Shown here piece after piece: positions 1 through 6,544 of a stretch of DNA of 27,434 nt. The stretch spans positions 1-27,434 of the forward strand of contig CAYYCP010000044.1 in NCBI GenBank assembly GCA_964470375.1, in the 5' to 3' direction. The translations under genes were made by a program, and so were the position numbers. Within the stretch, counting starts at the first letter, position 1; each line of letters begins with the position of its first letter. The notes under the pieces are model-generated. The model did no database searches, was not told where the DNA came from, and was given only the letters and a program-made list of their open reading frames with translations. Source of the stretch: CAYNQK01 sp964470375. Its GTDB lineage: Bacteria > Spirochaetota > Spirochaetia > Treponematales > JBGSOB01.

Positions 1-158
1 CGGGCCAGCATTTGCTCGGCCATGTACAGCACCTGATTCACCAGGAAGGCGACGAAGAAGAAAAGAAAGGAAGCTAGGAAAGCTAGAAGGAACTCGCCCC
101 CTACATAGAGCCAGATGGACAGGGGCAAGCGGGTTCTAGGGAAGCCCCGGCCTTTCAT
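1..158 (-). CDS. YjgP/YjgQ (LptF/LptG-type) permease, N-terminal fragment
   Basis: This reading frame was found by translating the left edge by hand. It starts at the ATG at 158..156 and runs off the window after about 52 residues. The protein begins with a short basic stretch, then a long hydrophobic helix rich in Phe, Leu and Ala (about residues 22-42), then LVNQVLYMAEQML. That layout matches the first membrane helix of the YjgP/YjgQ family, the inner-membrane permeases of the lipopolysaccharide exporter. The start codon overlaps the dut stop as ATGA, so it should be translated by coupling with dut. Only the N-terminus is visible, so LptF and LptG cannot be told apart. Spirochaetes such as Treponema lack classical LPS, so the cargo is unclear. 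Confidence 0.65.
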   Translation of the reverse strand, partial: MKGRGFPRTRLPLSIWLYVGGEFLLAFLASFLFFFVAFLVNQVLYMAEQMLA

Positions 159-607
159 ATCCCCGTGGAGCCGAAGCCCCCACCCCCGCGTTCGGTTTCT
201 GAAAGAGTTGGGGCGATCTCAAAGAATACCCGCCGCGCTGGGGCTATGACGATTTGGGCTATGCGGTCGCCGTCCCGGATGGTGAATTCGCGGTCGGAAG
301 CGTTGACCAAGAGCACCTTGATCTCACCGCGGTAATCTGAATCCACTGTCCCTGGGGAATTGATACACGTGATCCCGTGTTCCAAGGCTAGACCAGAACG
401 CGGCCGTATCTGCCCTTCCCAACCATCCGGGATTTCCATGCGGATTCCCGTCGGCACGGCTGCCCTGGCCCCCGGACCAAGGTGAATGGGTTCCTTGAGC
501 AATGCCCGCAGGTCGGCTCCAGCCGCGCCGAGGGACTTGTATTCAGGGGAACGCGCCCCCGGCTCTAGGATCACCCGCACACGCGGGACATCCTCTGCCA
601 TGCTCAT
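155..607 (-). CDS. dut: dUTP diphosphatase (dUTPase)
   Basis: Hydrolyses dUTP to dUMP and pyrophosphate, keeping uracil out of DNA and supplying dUMP for thymidylate synthesis. All five trimeric dUTPase motifs are present in order: AGADLRA (motif 1), PRSGLA (2), GTVDSDYRGE (3), GDRIAQIVI (4) and the Gly-rich C-terminal RGGGGFGSTG (5). The length, 150 aa, is typical. An ATG at 622 gives a five-residue extension, but that ATG is part of the ribosome-binding site GGAGGAAGG. The ATG at 607 lies about 8 bases after GGAGG and overlaps the stop of the upstream peptidase gene as ATGA, so 607 is preferred. Together with tmk further along the window it belongs to dTTP supply, but the two are not in one operon. 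Confidence 0.95.
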   Translation of the reverse strand: MSMAEDVPRVRVILEPGARSPEYKSLGAAGADLRALLKEPIHLGPGARAAVPTGIRMEIPDGWEGQIRPRSGLALEHGITCINSPGTVDSDYRGEIKVLLVNASDREFTIRDGDRIAQIVIAPARRVFFEIAPTLSETERGGGGFGSTGI

Positions 608-1869
608 ACGCCCTTCCTCCATTTCCGTCGACTGTCCCTGAAGCGCGGCCCAAAGGCGAAGAGCGCCGGTTCGGCGGTGGAAAAAACCTTGACAGCTATA
701 TCCTGGGCTTCCTCATAGGTGATTGTCTCCAGGACCTGCAGGCCCTCTTCCGCGTCCAGCACTGGATCTCCTGCTAAGAATTGCCGAGCCAGGCGCTTCA
801 TGCGATGCTCCATATCCTCGAGACCCATGAGCGATGAACCCCTCAAGTGGGCGGCCGCGTCCTTTATTTCGGAACGGGTGAAGCCATCCCGGCGTGTGGA
901 CTCCACCTCCGCAAGGACGGCATCGGCGAGCTCGGCAAAATTGGCAGGGGCGGTGCTGGCGCATATAGTGAGAAGCCCGCCTTCTTCAAACAGGCTCGGG
1001 AAGCTGTAGATGGTATAGCAGAAGCCGTAGCGCTCCCTGATGTTCTGGAAGAGCCGCGAGCTCATCGAATCCCCGAAGGCCGTGTTCATGATGGATAGGG
1101 CATAGTAGGCCCGCCTGTCAAGGCGCCCAGCGATTGGAAATCCTATGTAAAGGATGATCTGGCCGGTGCGCGTGCCTAACCGAGAAAGGCCGCCTCGAAA
1201 GCCCGGCGCGGGTCTGTTTTCGCGTCCGCGCCAAGGCCGTAAGGCGCCTTCCGGTAAGCGCGCTTCCAGCATGTCACGAAAACGTTGTGGCTCGAGATTG
1301 CCGGCTGCGCAAATGACCGTATTGGCAGGGACGAAGTGTCTTAGGTAGTGGGCGCGCAGGCCTTCCCTGTCCATGGCCCGGATGTCAGCGATTTCGCCAG
1401 TGATCTTGCGTGACAGACGGCTGTTCGGCCAGGCCGCTTTTAAGTAGGCATCGAAGGAGGCCTCTTCCGGGTCGTCGGCGGCCGAGGCGATCTCACTGAT
1501 AATGACTTCCTTTTCCTTGATAATGTCAGCTTCCCCGAGGAGGGAGTTGAAGACCATATCGGAAAGTACGTCTATGGCCGTTTCCTGGCTGTCGGATGGT
1601 AGGGTGCAATGAAAGCAGGCGCATTCGCGCTCGGTGAAGGCGTTGAGGTAACCGCCGACCCGGTCTATCTCTCGGGCGATATCACCAGCGGAACGGGTGT
1701 GCGTCCCCTTGAAGAGCATGTGTTCTACGAAATGGGTCATGCCGCGTTGAGGATCCGCTTCGTCGCGCGAACCGCTGCCGATCCAGAATCCGGTCGAGAC
1801 AGTACGCGTGCCGCTCACCCTCTCCATGAGGAGCGTGGCCCCGCTGGAGAGGGTAAGCGCCTCAATCAA
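604..1869 (-). CDS. M16 family zinc metallopeptidase (processing-peptidase-like, YmxG/MlpA type)
   Basis: A 421-residue M16B-type peptidase. The inverted zinc motif HFVEH is at residues 46-50, with H46 and H50 as zinc ligands and E49 as catalytic base. The expected third ligand is a downstream glutamate in EKEVIISEI (E126, about 76 residues on; E119 is also possible). The C-terminal half carries the usual second M16 domain (inactive in the family), including the GFCYTIYS segment. No signal peptide is visible, so it is probably cytoplasmic. The start is TTG at 1869, overlapping the pnp stop as TTGA, with GGAGGG just upstream. A homologous gene follows pnp in Bacillus subtilis (mlpA/ymxG), so the position is an old one. 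The substrate is unknown. Confidence 0.9.
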   Translation of the reverse strand: MIEALTLSSGATLLMERVSGTRTVSTGFWIGSGSRDEADPQRGMTHFVEHMLFKGTHTRSAGDIAREIDRVGGYLNAFTERECACFHCTLPSDSQETAIDVLSDMVFNSLLGEADIIKEKEVIISEIASAADDPEEASFDAYLKAAWPNSRLSRKITGEIADIRAMDREGLRAHYLRHFVPANTVICAAGNLEPQRFRDMLEARLPEGALRPWRGRENRPAPGFRGGLSRLGTRTGQIILYIGFPIAGRLDRRAYYALSIMNTAFGDSMSSRLFQNIRERYGFCYTIYSFPSLFEEGGLLTICASTAPANFAELADAVLAEVESTRRDGFTRSEIKDAAAHLRGSSLMGLEDMEHRMKRLARQFLAGDPVLDAEEGLQVLETITYEEAQDIAVKVFSTAEPALFAFGPRFRDSRRKWRKGV

Positions 1870-3995
1870 TGATCCCTCCGCGGATGGGGCGGCGGAGTGG
1901 GGCGTTCCTTGCCATCTTGGTCGATGGCATCGATATAAGACAGGTTCAACCGGCCCATCCGGTCGATCTCCAGGAGGCGCACGGGTATCTCCTGGCCTTC
2001 CTTGACGACGTCCTCAACTTTGGCCACCCGGTGGCTGGCAAGTTTTGAGATGTGCACGAGGCCTTCCTTGCCCGGAAGGATCTCCACGAAGGCGCCGAAA
2101 TCCATGATACGCTTAACGACACCCGTATAGATTCGTCCGACTTCGGGGTCGTCGACAATGCCCCTGACAGCCTCACGGGCGCCGTTGGCCAGGGCCATGT
2201 CTCTGCCGTAGATAGTCACAGTGCCATCGTTCTCTGTATTGATCTCCACCTGGTACTGCTCACAGATGGCCTTGATGTTTTTGCCGCCTGGACCGATCAG
2301 GGCGCCTATTTTATCGCTGTCGATCTTCATGGTCAGGATGCGCGGGGCGTAGCTGGACAGCTCCTGGGACGGCGTAGCGATGGTGGCGTTCATGATACCC
2401 AGGATATGCAGCCGGCCGCGCTTGGCTTGTTCGAGGGCCTTGCGCATGATCTCGGATGAGACCCCGGCTATCTTGATGTCCATCTGGAAGCCGGTGATGC
2501 CGTCAGCAGTGCCGGCCACCTTGAAGTCCATATCGCCAAGGTGGTCTTCCTCGCCTAGAATGTCGGATAGGATAGCGTAGCGCTCGCCTTCCTTGATGAG
2601 GCCCATGGCGATGCCTGCCACCGGCTTCTGGATGGGCACGCCGGCATGCAGCATGCTCAAGGTGCCGCCGCAGACAGTGGCCATGGAGGATGAGCCGTTG
2701 GACTCCAGGATCTCGGAGACCACCCGGATGGTATAGGGGAAGGATTCCTTGCTCGGCAGCACGGCTTCCAGGGATCGACGGGCCAGGTTGCCATGGCCTA
2801 TCTCGCGCCGGCCGGTTGACAAGCGTCCAGTTTCGCCCACCGAGAAGGGCGGGAAATTGTAGTGCAACATGAAGCGTTCGCGACGATCCCCCTCTATGTC
2901 ATCGAAGATCTGCTCGTCGAATACTGTGCCCAGCGTGACCACGGATAGGGACTGTGTCTCGCCGCGTGTGAATAGGGCCGAGCCGTGGGTACGGGGCAGA
3001 ACCCCGATCTCACAGGTGATCGGGCGGATGTCCTCGGTGCCACGCCCGTCCACGCGCCGGCCCTTATCCAGTATGGAGGAGCGCAGGATCTCGTACTGCA
3101 GCTCGTCCATGTACTGGCCGAAGAGCTTTGACTGGACATCATCGCAAATGGAGTCCTTGAACTTTTCCTTGGTCTCCTTGATGACCGCGGATATAGCCGC
3201 GCCGCGCTCGTGCTTGCCCTTGACGAAGCAGGCCTCGCTGAGCTTGTCGAAGCAGGCCGCGCGGATCTCATCCTTACGCGCCAGCTGTACCTGCGAGGGT
3301 GCCAGCGGCAGCTTCTCCTTACCCGCCATCTCCCTGAGCTTGCGCTGGACGGCACACAGCTCGGCGATAGGTTGCTTGGCCTTCTCGATGGCCGCCAGCA
3401 TAAGCTCCTCGCTTACGCCTTTCGCCCCGCCCTCGACCATGGTTATGCCTTCCTCAGTTCCGGCCACCACGATTTCCATCTCGCAGTCAGCGATCTGGTC
3501 ATAGGAGGGATTGACCACAAGCTCGCCCTTGACCGAGGCGATGCGTACCGCCGCGATGGGGCCTCCGAAGGGGATGTCCGATATAGTGACGGCCGCGCTG
3601 GCGGCTATCACCGCCAGGATGTCGGGGGGGTTGACCTGGTCGGCCGAGATGGTGGTCGGCACTACCTGGATTTCACGCCCGAAGCGCTTGTCGAACAAGG
3701 GCCGCATCGGCCTGTCGATCAGGCGGGATACGAGAATTTCCTTGTCCTTCGGGCGCGTCTCGCGCTTGATGAAACCGCCAGGTATCTTCCCCGCGGCGTA
3801 GTATTTCTCGTTATACTCAACCGTCAGGGGCACGAAGTCCATGCCCTCGGTAGCCTCTTGCGAACAGCACACTGTGGCGATGACAGCCGTGCCCGCATAC
3901 TGGGCGAACACCGCGCCGTTAGCCTGCCTGGCCATGCGCCCGGTCTCTAAAATAATCTCGCTGTCGCCCAATTTATAGGCGATTTTTTGTACCAT
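1866..3995 (-). CDS. pnp: Polyribonucleotide nucleotidyltransferase (PNPase)
   Basis: A phosphorolytic 3'-to-5' exoribonuclease and RNA-tailing enzyme. The 709-residue protein has the full layout: RNase PH domain 1, alpha-helical linker, RNase PH domain 2 (GDRRERFMLHYNFPPF near residue 367; active-site LGEEDHLGDMDF), KH domain with the GPGGKNI loop (about 565) and S1 domain (about 618-690, ending before VHISKLASHRV). The frame stays open upstream to 4088, but homology begins at MVQKIAYKLG. The ATG at 3995 has AAAGAGG about 6 bases upstream, so that start is chosen. It follows rpsO as in most bacteria, after a 209-base GC-rich hairpin spacer, and overlaps the M16 gene by 4 bases. Confidence 0.97.
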   Translation of the reverse strand: MVQKIAYKLGDSEIILETGRMARQANGAVFAQYAGTAVIATVCCSQEATEGMDFVPLTVEYNEKYYAAGKIPGGFIKRETRPKDKEILVSRLIDRPMRPLFDKRFGREIQVVPTTISADQVNPPDILAVIAASAAVTISDIPFGGPIAAVRIASVKGELVVNPSYDQIADCEMEIVVAGTEEGITMVEGGAKGVSEELMLAAIEKAKQPIAELCAVQRKLREMAGKEKLPLAPSQVQLARKDEIRAACFDKLSEACFVKGKHERGAAISAVIKETKEKFKDSICDDVQSKLFGQYMDELQYEILRSSILDKGRRVDGRGTEDIRPITCEIGVLPRTHGSALFTRGETQSLSVVTLGTVFDEQIFDDIEGDRRERFMLHYNFPPFSVGETGRLSTGRREIGHGNLARRSLEAVLPSKESFPYTIRVVSEILESNGSSSMATVCGGTLSMLHAGVPIQKPVAGIAMGLIKEGERYAILSDILGEEDHLGDMDFKVAGTADGITGFQMDIKIAGVSSEIMRKALEQAKRGRLHILGIMNATIATPSQELSSYAPRILTMKIDSDKIGALIGPGGKNIKAICEQYQVEINTENDGTVTIYGRDMALANGAREAVRGIVDDPEVGRIYTGVVKRIMDFGAFVEILPGKEGLVHISKLASHRVAKVEDVVKEGQEIPVRLLEIDRMGRLNLSYIDAIDQDGKERPTPPPHPRRDH

Positions 3996-4204
3996 GGAAT
4001 GCCTCTTTCTCTTGAGAACCAATCTCCCGGCGACCGGTTCGGAGCGGGACCTTGAAGGAAACGCCCCTATCTGTGCCATGGGCGGCATCGCTCAAGGCGA
4101 TCCGTCTCAGGTGCGGGAAGGGCGCACAGTGCGCCGAAAGGGGGGCGGGCTGGCCGCCCGACGGCCGGGTTCCCTCGCGGCGCGGGTCGCGCCCCGCGGC
4201 GGGC
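3996..4204 (-). promoter_or_regulatory. rpsO-pnp spacer with three GC-rich hairpins
   Basis: This non-coding stretch between the rpsO stop and the pnp start contains three short inverted repeats: 4179-4184 with 4188-4193 (ggcgcg/cgcgcc, 3-base loop), 4143-4148 with 4154-4159 (gggcgg/ccgccc, 5-base loop) and 4121-4126 with 4130-4135 (ggcgca/tgcgcc, 3-base loop). None is followed by a T-run on the minus strand, so they do not look like intrinsic terminators. In Escherichia coli the same spacer folds into an RNase III cleavage site through which PNPase controls its own mRNA. A similar processing or stabilising role here is inference. It is by far the longest gap inside the operon. Confidence 0.5.
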
Positions 4205-4474
4205 TTACTTTCGGATGCCCAGCTTGGCGATCAGGGTGCGATAGCCCTCGAGATCCGTCCTCTGCAAGTACTTAAGCAGGCGCCTGCGCTGTCCGACCAG
4301 CATGAGGAGGCCACGCCTGGAATTGGTGTCCTTCTTGTGGGCCTTGAAATGCTCGGTGAGCGAATTGATTCTCTCGGTCAGCAGGGCGATCTGTACGTCC
4401 GTCCTTCCGGAGTCCTTGTCATTCTTCCCGTAGGCGGCGATGATCGCCTCCTTGGTGGCTTTCGTAACGGCCAT
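4205..4474 (-). CDS. rpsO: 30S ribosomal protein S15
   Basis: A primary 16S rRNA-binding protein of the small subunit platform. The length of 89 residues is exactly that of the family, and the conserved segments TDVQIALLTERI, LTEHFKAHKKD, SRRGLLMLVGQRRRLLKYL and YRTLIAKLGIRK are all present. The ATG at 4474 is preceded by AAGGAG at about 8 bases, a strong ribosome-binding site suited to a highly expressed protein. It sits 38 bases after ribF and 209 bases before pnp, the near-universal rpsO-pnp pairing. Confidence 0.98.
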   Translation of the reverse strand: MAVTKATKEAIIAAYGKNDKDSGRTDVQIALLTERINSLTEHFKAHKKDTNSRRGLLMLVGQRRRLLKYLQRTDLEGYRTLIAKLGIRK

Positions 4475-4511
4475 TCCCGTTTCTCCTTCTTAACCGTAAA
4501 ATTATCGATAT

Positions 4512-4539
4512 TCTATATGAAAACGATGGCGTGAGGCAA
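4512..4539 (-). promoter_or_regulatory. Possible internal promoter for rpsO-pnp
   Basis: On the minus strand, TTGCCT (4539-4534) and TATAGA (4517-4512) are separated by 16 bases, overlapping the 3' end of ribF. Each box matches four of six consensus positions. An AT-rich segment (4490-4517) stands out in this GC-rich window. E. coli also has a separate rpsO promoter here. The call is weak: the boxes are imperfect and the AT-rich bases could simply be spacer. Confidence 0.3.
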
Positions 4540-5304
4540 GGGTTGACTATGAAAGCGCATCCATTTCAGGCCGCCATCTGCACGGACTTCCAGGCGGCTG
4601 CGTTCCTCGATGCCGTCCGTAGAGACCAGGCCCACCTCGTATGTGCCCGGGCCGGGCATGAGGATCTCCTGGGTCGAACCAGAAAGGATGAGCCAGGAGC
4701 CCTCTCTCCGGTTCTCAAACTCCGAGGAGTACAGGACGTGGCGTCTGCCCAAAAGGGCATTGGCCGCATCCATGCGCCCCGCTTCGATGGCGTCCCGGAT
4801 AGCCGAGGAGGAGGCGACCCAGCGCCCTACCCTGTGCGAGGGGACGATAACCGCCTCTAGGCCGAGCGAAAGGGCCGCGGCCATGGCTTGCTGCGCGTGC
4901 ATGGCCCCTCCCCTACCCAACCTGCTGTTCTCGCCCAAGATAAGAGTCCGCAGGCCCAGACGGTCCCGAAGCAGGGCCAGGAAGTCCTCGCCCTCCAGGG
5001 CGGCGAAGGCGGAATCGAAATTCGCAAGAAGGCACAGATCCAGGCCGCAACCTTCCAGAAGGCGCAGTTTTTCGGAAAGCGATACGATGTTGCCGGGGAA
5101 GGTCGCCGGGGATAGGATGCGCTTAGGATTCACCGGGAAGCTGAGGCAGGCCGCCTGAAGACCCTCGGCTGCGGCCCTCTCCCTTACGCGTTTCAGCAGG
5201 GCTTGATGGCCTAGATGGACACCATCGAAGACACCCACTGCGATGGCCAGGCCCCGGGCGGGGACATCCACGGGGTCTCCTGGGCCCCAATATTTGACGA
5301 TCAA
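4513..5304 (-). CDS. ribF: FAD synthetase (RibF family) with a reduced riboflavin-kinase domain
   Basis: The N-terminal half is a clear FMN adenylyltransferase: GVFDGVHLGHQ with the HxGH motif at residues 30-33, LILGENSRLGRGG, and SSSAIRDAIEAGRMDAANALLGR closing the domain near residue 182. The normal C-terminal riboflavin-kinase domain (about 125 aa) is reduced to about 80 residues. The kinase signature that follows LGR in the family (a Gly-rich turn and GFPTAN for ATP/Mg binding) is not visible. Only a weak match to the PPxGVYxV strand remains (MPGPGTYEV). Total length is 263 aa against about 310 for bifunctional enzymes. The start is TTG at 5304, overlapping the truB stop as TTGA, with GGGAGG about 9 bases upstream. 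FMN-to-FAD activity is likely; riboflavin-to-FMN activity is doubtful. Confidence 0.88.
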   Translation of the reverse strand: MIVKYWGPGDPVDVPARGLAIAVGVFDGVHLGHQALLKRVRERAAAEGLQAACLSFPVNPKRILSPATFPGNIVSLSEKLRLLEGCGLDLCLLANFDSAFAALEGEDFLALLRDRLGLRTLILGENSRLGRGGAMHAQQAMAAALSLGLEAVIVPSHRVGRWVASSSAIRDAIEAGRMDAANALLGRRHVLYSSEFENRREGSWLILSGSTQEILMPGPGTYEVGLVSTDGIEERSRLEVRADGGLKWMRFHSQPLPHAIVFI

Positions 5305-6203
5305 ACGGCCGATCCTCCCAGGACGACCTCGTAGGCCGGCTTTCCGCGTAGATCCCGGGCGATGCCTAAAAGGGAACCCTCCGGGCCGAAGACAGCATAG
5401 AACCCATCGCGTCCGTCGATGATTTCTCGGAAGGAAGAGGGATGAAGAAGCTTGCCTGAAAGGAATTCCTCCCTTGCCCTTCCCTCGGCTAGGGCCTGTC
5501 CCATGCCGATGCGCCCGGCCATGGCGGCGTCGAAGGGCAGGAGTGATCCCGGACCCAGGTTCTCCAGGGCTTGGCTTTCGGTCTCGTCGAAGCCTCCCGA
5601 GAGACTGCGCCGGAGGGAGGCGAGATAAGCCACCGTGCCCAGCGAAACAGCCAAGTCTCTAGCCAGGGCCCTTATATAGGTGCCTGGTCCGCAATCCACC
5701 TCCAGGAGGGCCCGCCCCTCCGAGAAGTCGAGCAGCCGGATGGAGTCTATGCGCACAGGACGGGGGGCCAGCTCGAGCTTCTGGCCGTTCAGGGCCAGGG
5801 TATAGGCCCGCTGGCCGTTGATGTGTATGGCTGAATACTCGGGAGGAACCTGGGCGATGGTTCCGATGAATGAGGGAATAACTGCTTCGAGGGCCGAACG
5901 ATCGGGGATGGGGCCTGTGGCGATAGGACGGCCCTCCGGATCCAGGGTGTCTGTACCCGTCCCGAAGGCGATTTCGGCCCGGTAGCGCTTAGGGCCTTGC
6001 ATGAAGAAGCGCGCCAGCCTCGTATAGCGGCCGCACAGAAGGACCAGGACGCCCGAGGCGAATTTATCCAGGGTGCCCGAATGTCCGGCCCGTCCGCAGC
6101 TGGTGGCCTTGATCGCCAGGCTTACGGCATCCTGCGAGGTGAGACCGGCTTTCTTATCTAGGGCCAGGACCCCGTCGCGGGCGGGAGATCGCTTGCCTTT
6201 CAC
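5301..6203 (-). CDS. truB: tRNA pseudouridine(55) synthase
   Basis: Converts U55 in the T-loop of tRNAs to pseudouridine. The 300-residue protein starts with the usual GVLALDKKAGLTSQDAV segment. The catalytic aspartate D46 sits in HSGTLDKFASGVL (the family usually has GTLDPxAxG, so Lys replaces Pro here). Next come the KRYRAEIAFGTGTDTLDPEGRP segment, PPEYSAIHINGQRAY and the CGPGTYIRALARDLA motif. A PUA-like tail covers about the last 75 residues. The start is GTG at 6203, overlapping the rbfA stop as GTGA. Confidence 0.96.
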   Translation of the reverse strand: MKGKRSPARDGVLALDKKAGLTSQDAVSLAIKATSCGRAGHSGTLDKFASGVLVLLCGRYTRLARFFMQGPKRYRAEIAFGTGTDTLDPEGRPIATGPIPDRSALEAVIPSFIGTIAQVPPEYSAIHINGQRAYTLALNGQKLELAPRPVRIDSIRLLDFSEGRALLEVDCGPGTYIRALARDLAVSLGTVAYLASLRRSLSGGFDETESQALENLGPGSLLPFDAAMAGRIGMGQALAEGRAREEFLSGKLLHPSSFREIIDGRDGFYAVFGPEGSLLGIARDLRGKPAYEVVLGGSAV

Positions 6204-6541
6204 AGCCCCTTCATCTTTTGGATGATGGCTATGCCATCGCGTACGCCGTGGTCCGCTTCGAAGCGCAGAATGGGCGTGAGGCGCAGGCGCAGTTTACGGC
6301 CCAGCAGTCCCTGGATGTACTTGGCCGCCGAGTTAAGGCCTATCACGCCCTCCTCCAGCTGGCCCGCGTCTTGGAAGCTGGATATGTATACCTTGGCGAA
6401 GGACAGGTCCTTAGCGGCCTCTACTCGGCTGACCGAGAGGAAACTGTTGACCCTCGGATCCTTGATGTCACCGGACATGATAAGGCCGGCGATCTCACGG
6501 GCCAGCTGTTCCTCCATGCGCCTGACCCTCAGTTCCGACAT
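6200..6541 (-). CDS. rbfA: 30S ribosome-binding factor A
   Basis: A small KH-like factor for late 16S rRNA maturation and cold adaptation. The 113-residue protein shows the family's N-terminal helix (ELRVRRMEEQLAREIAGLI), the DPRVNSFLSVSRVEAAKDLSFAKVYIS core strand region and the LRLRLTPILRFEADHGVRDG C-terminal strand. The ATG at 6541 lies 3 bases after the infB stop. The 3' end overlaps truB by 4 bases. The order infB-rbfA-truB is conserved across bacteria. Confidence 0.96.
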   Translation of the reverse strand: MSELRVRRMEEQLAREIAGLIMSGDIKDPRVNSFLSVSRVEAAKDLSFAKVYISSFQDAGQLEEGVIGLNSAAKYIQGLLGRKLRLRLTPILRFEADHGVRDGIAIIQKMKGL

Positions 6542-6544
6542 GGT

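Noticed and set aside
3210..3950. 246-aa plus-strand open frame opposite pnp
   Set aside because: It lies wholly inside pnp, is of biased composition (rich in His, Asp, Gly, Arg) and has no recognisable domain; a codon-bias shadow.
3996..4088. 31-residue N-terminal extension of pnp
   Set aside because: PNPase homology begins at the ATG at 3995, which has its own ribosome site; the extension lies in the spacer.
4073..4140. Possible small gene in the rpsO-pnp spacer
   Set aside because: The open frames there (160 aa from 4052 and others) cross rpsO antisense and have no ribosome site or meaningful composition; the spacer is better explained by hairpins.
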